DNA from: Prevotella sp. HUN102
GTDB lineage: Bacteria; Bacteroidota; Bacteroidia; Bacteroidales; Bacteroidaceae
Direction of reading: 5' to 3'
DNA length: 64,000 bases
Assembly: GCF_000688375.1 (NCBI RefSeq)
Contig: NZ_JIAF01000001.1
Coordinates: forward strand, 248,001 to 312,000
Shown: piece after piece, positions 9,718-18,529 of the stretch
Position numbering within the stretch: the first letter of the stretch is position 1
Layout: each line of letters begins with the position of its first letter
Notes under the pieces: generated by a model
Told to the model about the DNA's origin: nothing
Seen by the model: only the letters and a program-made list of their open reading frames with translations
Databases searched by the model: none
Position numbers and translations under genes: made by a program

Positions 9718-9806
9718 TTCCATTCTTGCGAAGATTGCGTTCCATTCTTGCGAAGATTGCAGTGCGTTTTTGCGAAGAATGAATTGCAATCTTCGCAAGA
9801 ATGGAA
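9718..9806. repeat. Four-unit 22-bp dyad element, locus A
   Basis: Four consecutive 22-bp units centred on TTGCGAAGA or its complement TCTTCGCAA. Units 1-3 point one way and unit 4 the other, so unit 4 can pair with unit 1 or 2 over about 20 bases. It lies between the convergent ends of the MmcQ/YjbR gene and the gene at 9932-10747. A 22-bp period is not a multiple of three, so this is not coding repeat. Confidence 0.85.
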
Positions 9807-9891
9807 AATGGAAAAAATACTTTGAGAATATATTGTATAAGCTGCTGATAACCAGTAGTGTTATCCTTTTTCTCCTGTATGATGAAAAAAT

Positions 9892-9931
9892 AAAGGCTTT
9901 GGAGCGAACGGACGATTGCTCCAAAGCCTTT
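9892..9931 (-). terminator. Bidirectional terminator after the 9932-10747 gene
   Basis: Stem AAAGGCTTTGGAGC / GCTCCAAAGCCTTT with a 12-base loop. It begins at the stop codon of the minus-strand gene and is flanked by A-runs and T-runs, so it could work in both directions. Confidence 0.82.
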
Positions 9932-10747
9932 TTATTCTTCTATTTCGGCGAGGCTTCTCCTGAAGTTGTGAATGAAATTGCTTGTAGTTTCCAGAGGGGC
10001 GTAATCGAAATATCGGAGACTTCGCCTGAGATTCCTTCTCAAAACCGTGCCGTTGTTCCTTACGAAGCCTGCCGAATTTTCCTTGAAGTGCCATTCCACA
10101 GTGGTTTCCTTCACGAGATTGGAAATGGTTCTGATGACGAGTTTGTATGTTCCTTTCTCCACCTGCTTCACAAAGGGAAGTTCGTCTTGCTCGAATCCGA
10201 AGAACTCCATCAGTATGCTGCCCTGCAACTGTGCCATACGGTCGAGGTGCAAGTTGGAAATCCAGTTTTCCAGTTTTACGAAATCCACTTTGTCGCCACG
10301 TGTTCTGAGGTACTGTCCGAGCCTGATAATGCCCTCAAGACTGATGCCTTTGTTGAGCATTGCATTGGTGTTGAAGACTATGATTTTGAGAATATCCACG
10401 GCTTCGACGGACGTATCGATGCTGTGCAGCTCCTTATGGATGATTTTCTGAAGTTTGTTGTTGAAGATTCCATTGCTCAGCCTTATCTCGCCTTTCTCAA
10501 TCTTCTGTTCAGGTTTTCGTTCCTCGAGGGTTTTCTGTACCTTTTCCACCAAGTCTTGCGGCAGCGTGAGGTTCTCATCGTTGGAGTTGTTGTTGATTCC
10601 CTTCACAAAGATGTTCAGCACATTCTGAATGTCTACCATCTGAAAGAGCTTGTACCACTTGAATGCAGACATCAGTTCAAGGCGCGTCTTGTCGTTGAAG
10701 GCACCTGAACGGAGGATATTGAAAAAGTTTCTTTGTATGATGTCCAT
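9932..10747 (-). CDS. Conserved hypothetical protein, 271 residues
   Basis: I do not recognise the family. The protein is soluble, rich in predicted helix, with no signal peptide or membrane segment. It opens MDIIQRNFFNILRSGAF, includes a charged stretch (EERKPEQKIEKGE) at about residues 75-87, and ends in a basic, aromatic region (NFIHNFRRSLAEIEE). Codon use looks like that of the neighbours and a strong terminator follows, so it is very probably a real gene. No partner gene is adjacent. Confidence 0.75.
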   Translation of the reverse strand: MDIIQRNFFNILRSGAFNDKTRLELMSAFKWYKLFQMVDIQNVLNIFVKGINNNSNDENLTLPQDLVEKVQKTLEERKPEQKIEKGEIRLSNGIFNNKLQKIIHKELHSIDTSVEAVDILKIIVFNTNAMLNKGISLEGIIRLGQYLRTRGDKVDFVKLENWISNLHLDRMAQLQGSILMEFFGFEQDELPFVKQVEKGTYKLVIRTISNLVKETTVEWHFKENSAGFVRNNGTVLRRNLRRSLRYFDYAPLETTSNFIHNFRRSLAEIEE

Positions 10748-10818
10748 CTCTTATTTGGTTTGACTTTACGTGATGTGTTTATGAGTAGCGTTTTGTGGAA
10801 ACGGTATAATCTCCGTGT

Positions 10819-11883
10819 TTAAATTCTTGTACGGTGATAAAAATCAATGTTTTCTTTTGAGAGCAGTTCGATAGGCATATAGTTTACAGATCGAACTTCT
10901 TTCTTTAATACCAGTGCGCTGAAGAGTGTTTCCACGCTTGAGTAGCCTTGTTGGTAGGCGTGCTGGGCAATGAGGAAGGAAATGCTGCCCTGTCGGAGGC
11001 AGTTTGCATTCTTGTGAACCATATCGTAGCCCATAATCTGGATTTCGCGGCGATTGGTTTTCAACAGAAATTCACCCACAATGTGTGCCTTTGAATTCAT
11101 CGTGATGCCGTGGTGGATTTCAGGATGCGCCTTGAAGAACTTCTCCAGAATGCCGTCGTATCGCTTCCGTTCTTCATCCAACGGGAGGTTTATCTCAAGA
11201 ATCTGCACGTTTGGGAAATGATTTTCCATATAGTTTCGGAAACCCACCTCACGGTTTTCCTGCTGTCGGCTGATCATTTTTCCGTCCTTGGTCTGCTTCA
11301 TCAGCATAATCGCCTTTTCCTCCTTGGCTATGAGCATCAGCATCCTTGCCGCAAATCTGCCGCTTTGGATGGGGTCCTGACCATAGAATGAGAGTGGTTT
11401 CAGGTCGGGCATATAGGAATCGAGAAGAATGAAGGGAATATTGTGCTTATGGAGTTCGTCGGTATAGTTCTTTGTCAGCTCCATCGTGTACGGAACGAGG
11501 ATTACTCCATCAGGATTTTCGGCAAGACTCTCTTCGTAAGTCTCAATGAAAGACTTGGAATGCAGTCTGTTGTAATACTTTATCTTTATGTTTAGTTGGA
11601 AATCGCGGCGCATTTCTATGGCTTTGAGCACTCCCTGTTCTATTTCTTCCCAGTAAGCCTCGCTGGAATGCTTCGGAATGAGGCAGTGAAAGGTGTAGCT
11701 CTTGTTGTATGCAAGGACGCTTGCATAGACGTTTGGCTGATAATTTATTTCCTTCAATACCTTTTCAACCTTCTCGAGTGCTTCTTTGGAAACGTTGGGA
11801 CGCTTGTGCAAGACCCTGTCTACCGTGCCTACGCTGACGCCCGCCTTTTCCGCAATATCTTTAATCCTAATCTTTTCAGCCAT
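10819..11883 (-). CDS. LacI-family transcriptional regulator
   Basis: The 354-residue protein starts at the ATG at 11883; upstream in-frame codons overlap the promoter and are not expected to be translated. Residues 1-60 form the LacI-type helix-turn-helix (IRIKDIAEKAGVSVGTVDRVLHKRPNVS) and hinge; the rest is a periplasmic-binding-protein-like ligand domain with YDMVHKNANCL near the C-terminus. Such regulators generally respond to a sugar. No sugar-use genes adjoin it; the divergent neighbour is the sensor kinase at 12032, so the target is unknown. Confidence 0.9.
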   Translation of the reverse strand: MAEKIRIKDIAEKAGVSVGTVDRVLHKRPNVSKEALEKVEKVLKEINYQPNVYASVLAYNKSYTFHCLIPKHSSEAYWEEIEQGVLKAIEMRRDFQLNIKIKYYNRLHSKSFIETYEESLAENPDGVILVPYTMELTKNYTDELHKHNIPFILLDSYMPDLKPLSFYGQDPIQSGRFAARMLMLIAKEEKAIMLMKQTKDGKMISRQQENREVGFRNYMENHFPNVQILEINLPLDEERKRYDGILEKFFKAHPEIHHGITMNSKAHIVGEFLLKTNRREIQIMGYDMVHKNANCLRQGSISFLIAQHAYQQGYSSVETLFSALVLKKEVRSVNYMPIELLSKENIDFYHRTRI

Positions 11884-11905
11884 ATATCCTAACTGTATTT
11901 GTATG

Positions 11906-12016
11906 CAAAAATAGTAATTAATCTTCAGAAAAGCACGATATGATTGTAACTTTTTCACTTTTAGGCAATAAAAGAGGAGTTCTTGTACCGTAATTGCGAA
12001 AACTTTTGTATTTTTG
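11906..12016. promoter_or_regulatory. Divergent promoters: regulator (minus) and sensor kinase (plus)
   Basis: TATTTTTG lies on the minus strand at 11913-11906, 23 bp before the regulator ATG, and on the plus strand at 12009-12016, 16 bp before the kinase ATG. The short shared control region could let the LacI-type protein act on both genes; no clear palindromic operator was found. Confidence 0.5.
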
Positions 12017-12031
12017 TGTCTGAATATTAGA

Positions 12032-15000
12032 ATGCGCAAAGGTAATGTAAGAATCGGTTTCGGGCTGCTTTCCACGCTTGTTGTCGTGATGGTAAGTGTC
12101 CTTTTGTCAGCTTGTTCGCAGACAGACAGAAATGCTGTGGACGAGTTGAACGAGAAAGCGTATTCCTTCCATTACAAGAATCTGGATTTGGTTTCCGTAT
12201 ATGCGAGACAGGCATACGGTGCTTCTAAGACTTACAGCGTAGGCAGGGCTGAAGCCCTCAATAATATGGCGTTCGTAGACATTATTAAGATGAATTTCAA
12301 GCGAGCAAAGCAGCGTCTGGATTCGATTCCTGAACTTACGGACAACCAAATCGAACTGCTGATAGCCGATATTCAGCAGATGCGACTGTGCCAACGCGAG
12401 TCGCGCAACAAGGATTTCTATGATTTCCGCGAACAGGCGAAGCAGAGACTGCGAAGAATAGCCGAAGAGGAGCATTTTCTGGACGATCATCAGCGCAAGA
12501 GAATGCTCTATGCTCGGTCGGAATTCAATATTGTAACGTCGGTTTATTACTATTACGTAGGACTTGGTGGACCTTTCGGCAAGGCTTTGCAGTCGATAGA
12601 TGCCGAAGAATTGCTGAAGGGCGACACGGCGCAATACCTCAAGTATCTATATAATATAGGGGCAGGTGGTGTGATTAAGGAACAATCGCAGGAGGAAGTG
12701 AATCAGAAAGAACTTGATAATCTCATCCGTTGCTACCTCCTTGCACAGCAGAACGGCTATAAATACTTTGAGGCCAACTCATTGCAGGCTATCAGCGAAC
12801 ACTTGCAGATAGCAGAGTATCGCGACAAGCTAATCGACGACAACCTCCCTGCATTCAAATACTTGAACGTTGATTCGATGCCCGACAGTTTGCTGGCAGG
12901 TAATTTTGCGCAGCGTTCATTGGATTTGTTCACTGCCTTTGGCGATAAATACCAAGTTGCCGGTGTATACAGAACGCTTGCTACCTGTTATTGGAACATT
13001 AATGACAACACTTCGGCGATAATCTGTTTGGAAAGTGCCCTGGACAAAAATCCGGAAATCGTTCAGGCTCCCGACCTTGTAGCCTCCATCCACGAGCAGT
13101 TGTGTGTTGTGTATTCCTCAATCAACGACAAGCAGAGCAGCGATTTCCACAGGAATGCCTATCTGGACTTACAGGAACAGACCCGACAGGACAGGTATTT
13201 AGAGTCGCGTGCAGGTCAGTTGGAAAAGACTTCCAAGACGCTTAACTTTATGATAATGCTCATTGTCATTCTCATTGCTATGGTTGTGCTGTTGCTTTTC
13301 ATTTTCCACAAGATGCGAAAGAGAAGAGCCAAGAAGCATTCTTTGGACGAATTGCTGAAACCCTTGCAGTTGTGGCAGGACCAGAATAAGGTTTCTATGG
13401 CAGAAATGGAGGATAAGTACGAGGCTTTGCAGGAAGACTATCAGGTGGAACTGTTGCATTTGGTGCGTAACAAGGAACGGAATCTTGAGCGACGTGCGAA
13501 GGTTGAACTCGTAAACTCCGTAACTCCTTTCATAGACCGTATGCTTCACGAGATAAAACGACTGAAAGCAGGCAACGAGAATGAGACATTGCGCAGCGAA
13601 CGATTCCAATATATCAATGAGCTTACGGATAAAATCAACGAATACAACGATGTACTGACCCAGTGGATACAACTGAAACAGGGAGAATTGTCGCTGCACA
13701 TCGAGAGTTTTCCTATTCAGAAGATATTCGATATTGTTGCAAAGGGCAAGATGGGGTTCCACTTGAAGGGCGTGGAACTCGATGTTCGGGAATCTTCTGA
13801 CGTGGTAAAGGCAGACAGAGGGCTGACATTATTTATGATAAACACGCTTGCCGACAATGCAAGGAAGTTTACGGAAAATGGCGATAAGGTTACGATAGTT
13901 TCCAAATCAGAAGCAGAATATGTGGAAATATCGGTTTCCGACACCGGAAAAGGCATACCGTCGGAAACGCTGGAGCACATTTTTGAGCATAAAGTGATTG
14001 TAGACAGCAGGGATTCAGAGTCCCACGGCTTCGGATTGATGAATTGTATCGGCATCATCAACAAGTACAAGAAGACCAGTCAGATATTCTCCGTGTGCGA
14101 GATAGGAGCTGAAAGCACGGAAGGGAAAGGCAGCAGATTCTTCTTCAGGCTTCCGAAGGGAGTTGCCAGATGCCTGTTGGCATTGCTTACGATGGTATTT
14201 CCCGTATCAATCCTTGCGTCGTCAGATGCCCATACAGAACAAAAAGACAGCACTTCTGCCCAAGTCTTCAACAACAAAGACCTGCAAAAGGCAGATGCTT
14301 ATGCTGATTCCGCATTTTACAGCAACGTAAACGGCACGTATGAAAAGACACTTGACTTTGCAGATACCTGCCGATATTACCTCAACAAGTACTATCTGTC
14401 GCTGCATCCGAACGGCAAGAATCTGATGAAGAGGGAATCAACGCAGGCTGAAATCCCTGCCGAAATCAAGTGGTTTCACGATAATCTGCCCACAAACTAT
14501 ATGGTAATCCTCGACATCAGAAACGAAAGTGCTGTCGCTGCATTGGCACTTCACGAATGGTCGCTGTACAGATACAACAACGATATGTTTACACACTTGT
14601 TCAAGGAGACCTCAGCCGACAAGACCTTGGCTGAATATTGCAGACAGATGCAGCGTTCGGAATCCAACAAGAACATTGCGGTAGCCTTGCTCATTATCCT
14701 TCTTATCTCCATTATGCCGATATATTATTTTATGTATTACCGACACCAACTGTTCTTCCGATTCTGCGTCGAGCAGTTGAAGCGAATGAATGAAATCCTA
14801 CTTGGCGATAAAACGGCAAAGGAAAAGAAGAAGGAGATAGCCGCTATTCCCACGAATAAATTTCCCGAATCGCTGCAAGACATCACAAACAAGATAAACT
14901 CAGCCCTCGACGACACCATTGAACGCGTGGAGGAAAGCAGACTGAACATCGAATTTGCCGAAGACAACCTGCACCGACTGCAATATGAGGATGAGAAACT

Positions 15001-15592
15001 GCACGTTGGCAACAACATTCTCGATAATTGCCTTTCAACCCTGAAGCACGAGACGATGTATTATCCGTCGCGCATCAAGCAACTCACGCACTGTGAAGAG
15101 AATTTGCAGACAATAGACGAACTTGCTTCCTACTACAAGGAACTCTATTCGCTGTTGAGCAATCAGGCAATGCGCCAGATTGCATCGCAGAAGTACGTAC
15201 TCAGTACCGTTGAAGTAAAGGACATCATCTCATCCAAGATGAAACTCGAGAACGAAACAATGGGGAAGACGAAGGTGCTCGGCGATACCGACTTGCTGAA
15301 ATACCTCTTCCTGACCCTCCAACGACAGGCTGCGACTGGCGATTTAAGGGTGAGCGTGGAAGAGAGATACAAAGGCTACGCCACAATCCGTGTGCATTTT
15401 CAGCAGAACAGTCTTTCAGGACTGGAGAGTTCGCAGCTTTTCTATCCCTCGGCAAAGACGCTGCCGTTCCTCATCTGCAAGCAGATTGTGCGCGAAATAG
15501 GCGAACACACCAATCAGAGAGGCTGTGGAATTTCGGCAAATATCCAAAACGAAAAAATTGTCATCGACATAACTTTAACTAAAGCAAATTAG
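12032..15592 (+). CDS. Fused double sensor histidine kinase (DUF5112-HATPase-DUF5113)
   Basis: From the ATG at 12032 the protein is 1186 residues; a TTG at 12014 overlaps the promoter. Order: lipoprotein-type signal ending LLSAC (about 22-27); a helical TPR-like sensor region; a membrane segment (about 404-426); a coiled coil; a possible phosphoacceptor box MLHEIKRL (about 505); a HATPase domain with N-box NTLADNARKF, G1 DTGKGIP and G2 HGFGLMN (about 600-700). A second signal-like hydrophobic stretch follows (about 711-730), then another exported segment, a second membrane helix (about 881-905) and a DUF5113-type part with a possible H-box LKHETMYYPSRI (about 1005) but a degenerate ATPase. 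It reads as two membrane kinases in one chain. The response regulator begins 6 bp later. Confidence 0.88.
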   Translation: MRKGNVRIGFGLLSTLVVVMVSVLLSACSQTDRNAVDELNEKAYSFHYKNLDLVSVYARQAYGASKTYSVGRAEALNNMAFVDIIKMNFKRAKQRLDSIPELTDNQIELLIADIQQMRLCQRESRNKDFYDFREQAKQRLRRIAEEEHFLDDHQRKRMLYARSEFNIVTSVYYYYVGLGGPFGKALQSIDAEELLKGDTAQYLKYLYNIGAGGVIKEQSQEEVNQKELDNLIRCYLLAQQNGYKYFEANSLQAISEHLQIAEYRDKLIDDNLPAFKYLNVDSMPDSLLAGNFAQRSLDLFTAFGDKYQVAGVYRTLATCYWNINDNTSAIICLESALDKNPEIVQAPDLVASIHEQLCVVYSSINDKQSSDFHRNAYLDLQEQTRQDRYLESRAGQLEKTSKTLNFMIMLIVILIAMVVLLLFIFHKMRKRRAKKHSLDELLKPLQLWQDQNKVSMAEMEDKYEALQEDYQVELLHLVRNKERNLERRAKVELVNSVTPFIDRMLHEIKRLKAGNENETLRSERFQYINELTDKINEYNDVLTQWIQLKQGELSLHIESFPIQKIFDIVAKGKMGFHLKGVELDVRESSDVVKADRGLTLFMINTLADNARKFTENGDKVTIVSKSEAEYVEISVSDTGKGIPSETLEHIFEHKVIVDSRDSESHGFGLMNCIGIINKYKKTSQIFSVCEIGAESTEGKGSRFFFRLPKGVARCLLALLTMVFPVSILASSDAHTEQKDSTSAQVFNNKDLQKADAYADSAFYSNVNGTYEKTLDFADTCRYYLNKYYLSLHPNGKNLMKRESTQAEIPAEIKWFHDNLPTNYMVILDIRNESAVAALALHEWSLYRYNNDMFTHLFKETSADKTLAEYCRQMQRSESNKNIAVALLIILLISIMPIYYFMYYRHQLFFRFCVEQLKRMNEILLGDKTAKEKKKEIAAIPTNKFPESLQDITNKINSALDDTIERVEESRLNIEFAEDNLHRLQYEDEKLHVGNNILDNCLSTLKHETMYYPSRIKQLTHCEENLQTIDELASYYKELYSLLSNQAMRQIASQKYVLSTVEVKDIISSKMKLENETMGKTKVLGDTDLLKYLFLTLQRQAATGDLRVSVEERYKGYATIRVHFQQNSLSGLESSQLFYPSAKTLPFLICKQIVREIGEHTNQRGCGISANIQNEKIVIDITLTKAN

Positions 15593-15598
15593 AACAGA

Positions 15599-16324
15599 AT
15601 GGAAAACTTCAAAGTTATCATAGTGGAAGACGTGCCATTGGAGCTTAAAGGCACTCAGGGCATTATCAGCAATGATATTCCGGAGGCGCAGGTGCTCGGT
15701 GCCGCACAGAACGAAACGGAATACTGGAAGCTCATCAAGGCAGAACTGCCCGACCTCGTACTGTTGGATCTCGGTCTGGGAGGCTCAACCACCATCGGAG
15801 TGGAAATCTGCCGACAGACAAAGGAACTGTATCCGGGCGTGAAGGTACTTATATTCACGGGCGAGATACTCAACGAGAAGCTGTGGGTGGACGTGCTCGA
15901 CGCAGGGGCAGACGGTATTTGCCTGAAGAGTGGCGAACTCCTGACACGCAGCGACGTTGCGAGCATAATGGGAGGCAAGAAACTTGTGTTCAACCAACCT
16001 ATTCTTGAAAAGATAGTAGACCGTTTCAAGCAAAACGTAAGCAGCGAACTGATGCACCAAGAGGCGATGATCAACTATGAAATAGACGAATACGACGAGC
16101 GTTTCCTACGACATCTTGCATTGGGCTATACCAAGGAACAGATAACGAATCTCCGTGGAATGCCTTTCGGAGTGAAGAGTCTTGAGAAGCGGCAGAACGA
16201 ACTCGTGCAGAAACTTTTCCCCGAAGGAAAGGGAGGAGTGGGCGTGAATGCAACCCGACTGGTGGTGCGTGCGCTCGAACTGAGAGTGGTTGATATAGAC
16301 AACTTATATTCTGATGAGGAATAA
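15599..16324 (+). CDS. Response regulator (DUF5932 type)
   Basis: The 241-residue protein has an N-terminal receiver domain: acidic pair in IIVEDVP, phosphoacceptor D57 in LVLLDLGLGG, switch Thr in LIFTGE and Lys in CLKSGE. The C-terminal region from about residue 150 (DEYDERFLRHLALGYTKEQI) resembles a weak LuxR-type helix-turn-helix, so it is probably a DNA-binding regulator. It starts 6 bp after the fused kinase and overlaps the next gene by 11 bp, so all three form one operon and the kinase is the obvious partner. Confidence 0.88.
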   Translation: MENFKVIIVEDVPLELKGTQGIISNDIPEAQVLGAAQNETEYWKLIKAELPDLVLLDLGLGGSTTIGVEICRQTKELYPGVKVLIFTGEILNEKLWVDVLDAGADGICLKSGELLTRSDVASIMGGKKLVFNQPILEKIVDRFKQNVSSELMHQEAMINYEIDEYDERFLRHLALGYTKEQITNLRGMPFGVKSLEKRQNELVQKLFPEGKGGVGVNATRLVVRALELRVVDIDNLYSDEE

Positions 16325-16955
16325 ACTCGGACTATTGGCGATAGTCTTCATCGTGTTGCAAGTCCTTCTCGTGATAGCATCGTGGATGATTACGGCCGCA
16401 TTCCCCGAATTGCAGTTGCATTCCCTGCTGAGCGAAGAAGGAATAAGGTGGTTTTCGCGAAACTTTGCAGACAATATGAAGACAGACGTGCTGGTTTGGA
16501 TGCTGCTCGGCGTTACGGCTTATGGAGCTTTCCGGACCAGTGGGCTTAGTTCGTTTCTATACCGAATGCTGAAGGAGCGCAGGGCATTGGGCAGTTTCAG
16601 TTACAGAGAGCGGATAGGATTCAGGGTTGTGCTTGCCGAAATCCTGTTTTTCATTGTGCTTACCCTGATGATGACGATGCTTCCACAAGCCGTTTTGCTG
16701 AGCGTTACGGGTCATTTGTTCCCGAGCAGCTTTTCGGAAAGCCTCATTCCATACCTCGCCCTTGTCGTAACGGTGTGCTCATTGTCCTATGGAGTAATGT
16801 GCGGACAGTTGAAAAGTCTGGGCGAAACCTATGAGTCGTTCTCCAGCGGCTTCAGGCTCTGTGCCCATTTGTTCCCGATTTATATCCTTATTGCAGAGTT
16901 CATAAGTTCCTTTGTCTACGTTTTTCAGAGCTACCTGCACATCTATTTGGATTAG
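16314..16955 (+). CDS. AbgT-like membrane protein (short)
   Basis: A 213-residue inner-membrane protein with about five or six predicted membrane segments. The LHSLLSEEGIRWFSRNFADN block resembles the loop found near the start of AbgT (aminobenzoyl-glutamate) transporters, but AbgT proteins are about 500 residues, so this is at most the N-terminal part of that fold and may not transport anything on its own. It overlaps the response regulator by 11 bp (ATG inside GATGAGGAATAA), implying coupled translation and a role linked to that signalling system. Confidence 0.72.
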   Translation: MRNKLGLLAIVFIVLQVLLVIASWMITAAFPELQLHSLLSEEGIRWFSRNFADNMKTDVLVWMLLGVTAYGAFRTSGLSSFLYRMLKERRALGSFSYRERIGFRVVLAEILFFIVLTLMMTMLPQAVLLSVTGHLFPSSFSESLIPYLALVVTVCSLSYGVMCGQLKSLGETYESFSSGFRLCAHLFPIYILIAEFISSFVYVFQSYLHIYLD

Positions 16956-17163
16956 GAATAAGCGAACACGAAGGCAAAAGAGCGAGAGGAAAAATTCGGA
17001 TTCGAGATAAACTGCCCAAGAAACTATTAACAAGGCGACAAGTAGACTTCCAAAATTTCAAACGTTTTCGGTCTTGCTTTTCAATATTCTTCCGCACACA
17101 TAAAGACCGCTTCCCTGTCAATCCATTCGCCTGTTCTCCTGTTTGCTTCCCCAAATGGGGAAA

Positions 17164-17201
17164 ATAAAAAAAGAACCGGAAATTCTTCCAGTTCTTTTGT
17201 G
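17164..17201 (-). terminator. Terminator of tRNA-Cys
   Basis: On the minus strand AAGAACTGGAA and TTTCCGGTTC form a hairpin with a 3-base loop followed by seven T, starting right after the tRNA 3' end. Confidence 0.8.
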
Positions 17202-17272
17202 AGGTGCCTAGCGGAATCGAACCGCTCTACACGGTTTTGCAGACCGTTACCTAACCTCCCGGCCCAGGCACC
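17202..17272 (-). tRNA. tRNA-Cys (anticodon GCA)
   Basis: The minus strand folds as a cloverleaf: acceptor GGTGCCT / AGGCACC, anticodon loop CTGCAAA with anticodon GCA, and T-arm GCGGTTCGATTCCGC. The discriminator base is T (U73), the cysteine identity base. CCA is not encoded, so it must be added after RNase Z trimming. Confidence 0.97.
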
Positions 17273-17345
17273 ATAGGCGAGCATTCATTTCCTGAATGCG
17301 AATGCAAAATTAATAATTATATTCGGTTCGACCAAATTTTTTCCA

Positions 17346-17537
17346 TCAATTTTTATGACAATATGCAACTTTGTCGTGTTTCGACATTGTTTTCTTCATT
17401 GCCTGTTCGTGTATTGCACATCCCGAGCATCCTCCGCACGGGTCGTTGGCAGTCCTGATGGTCTTTATCAGCGCACGGACAACATACAGAATTGCCAATA
17501 GCAAAACTACTGTCAGTATTATATATTGTGTCAGCAT
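17346..17537 (-). CDS. FeoB-associated Cys-rich membrane protein
   Basis: A 63-residue protein with one N-terminal membrane helix (IILTVVLLLAILYVVRALI) and a cytoplasmic tail carrying CGGCSGCAIHEQ, the cysteine pattern of the FeoB-associated family. Such proteins are usually encoded beside the ferrous-iron transporter gene feoB and are thought to assist it. No feoB is in this window, so the gene is either detached from its partner or serves another metal-linked role. It lies 19 bp downstream of the YkvA-like gene and is probably co-transcribed with it. Confidence 0.85.
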   Translation of the reverse strand: MLTQYIILTVVLLLAILYVVRALIKTIRTANDPCGGCSGCAIHEQAMKKTMSKHDKVAYCHKN

Positions 17538-17556
17538 TTGTTCCTCCTATATTTAT

Positions 17557-17964
17557 TTATACCGGATCCTCTGCGTCTTTGTCTGCAAAAATCTCATCGG
17601 CACCCTTTATCTCATCCTCATCGAACCATTGCGCGAGTTTTGAATGAGCCTTATCCTTCACGTCATCGCCAACCTCGTTCCAAATTTTGTTTATCACGAA
17701 GAGCAGAACCGTGAGGTCATCGGCCAGACCTGCAATCGGAATAGCGTCGGGAACAATGTCCAACGGCGAAATAAGATAGCCCAGCGCACCGATGATGATG
17801 GCTTTGTCCTTGAGCGAAACCTTGTCGCTCTCCATTGAATAGTAGAGAATCAACGCTGCATAGACCAGTTTCACGCCGGCACGCTTTGCTATTCTCTGTA
17901 TCTTCTCTATAAATCCTTCCTTTGAGAATTTATCTTTATATTTCTGTAAATCAGGAATTTCCAT
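17557..17964 (-). CDS. YkvA-family (DUF1232) protein
   Basis: A 135-residue protein with the DUF1232 core at about residues 50-85 (KAIIIGALGYLISPLDIVPD, then IPIAGLADDLTVL), including the SPLDIVPD signature. Members are small membrane-associated proteins of unknown function. The C-terminal tail is acidic (DEDEIKGADEIFADKDAEDP). It precedes the FeoB-associated gene and follows the gene at 18017-18463 on the same strand. Confidence 0.87.
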   Translation of the reverse strand: MEIPDLQKYKDKFSKEGFIEKIQRIAKRAGVKLVYAALILYYSMESDKVSLKDKAIIIGALGYLISPLDIVPDAIPIAGLADDLTVLLFVINKIWNEVGDDVKDKAHSKLAQWFDEDEIKGADEIFADKDAEDPV

Positions 17965-18016
17965 AGTCTCCTTTCATTTTTGCATCCTTTCGGTGCTGTT
18001 AATAAATATTGCAGGG

Positions 18017-18463
18017 TTATCTCGGATTGTAAGCCAGCACCTCATCCACGTATTCCTTTGCCATCGGATATTCGCGGTTCGTGCTGTTAATCCTTCTCCT
18101 TACGTTTACTTTCATCAGAATACGGTAGAGCAAAAACAGTACCATTCCGATTGCCAGTCCTATCAAGACTTTGCCAAAGCTCTTGAGGGGGAACATTTCA
18201 TCCTGAAATCCCGAGAGCACTATGATGGGCAGACATACCAGAAAGCCTGCTATCGTGTAGCGTGTACGTTCCGTTCCCTCGCTGTCGAGTGCCGCCTGAT
18301 ACTCAAACAGATAGTCCGAGAGTTCCTCGTAGGTAAGCCGTGAACCCATCTTTGGGAAATCGCTTTCGTTCTTATAGTTATTGATTTTGTTCTCAACCTT
18401 GTGCTGAAAATCGTCTGCAACAATCCGGTAGTTCTCGTAATGCTTCATATTGGATTTCTTCAT
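18017..18463 (-). CDS. Small membrane protein of unknown function
   Basis: From the ATG at 18463 the protein is 148 residues (a TTG three codons upstream is less likely). It has a charged N-terminal third and two predicted membrane helices (YTIAGFLVCLPIIVLSGF and KVLIGLAIGMVLFLLYRIL), followed by a basic stretch (KVNVRRRINSTNRE). No family recognised. It is the first of three small genes on this strand (with the YkvA-like and FeoB-associated genes) and starts just beyond the rnpB 3' hairpin. Confidence 0.72.
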   Translation of the reverse strand: MKKSNMKHYENYRIVADDFQHKVENKINNYKNESDFPKMGSRLTYEELSDYLFEYQAALDSEGTERTRYTIAGFLVCLPIIVLSGFQDEMFPLKSFGKVLIGLAIGMVLFLLYRILMKVNVRRRINSTNREYPMAKEYVDEVLAYNPR

Positions 18464-18480
18464 TGAAAGCAAGCCTCAAC

Positions 18481-18512
18481 TTCCTCTCCCCGAGACGGGA
18501 GAGGAAGCGAGT
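18481..18512 (-). terminator. Hairpin after rnpB, probable terminator
   Basis: CTTCCTCTCCCG / CGGGGAGAGGAAG forms a strong 12-bp stem with a 3-base loop about 18 bp beyond the rnpB 3' end; there is no clean U-tract. Confidence 0.5.
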
Positions 18513-18529
18513 ATGCCGTAAAATAGTGC

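Noticed and set aside
9720..9924. Small proteins encoded by the 22-bp-unit elements (frames with RKNAMQ... or NAIFARM...)
   Set aside because: The 22-bp period shifts the frame at each unit, so similar short peptides at several loci follow from DNA repetition rather than from protein conservation.
9718..9930. The 22-bp-unit arrays as CRISPR repeats
   Set aside because: Units are directly adjacent with no unique spacers, orientation changes within an array, and no cas genes are present.
9770..10708. 312-codon plus-strand open frame
   Set aside because: Mostly antisense to the gene at 9932-10747 and begins inside the 22-bp-unit repeat; its composition is that of a complement strand, with no recognisable domain.
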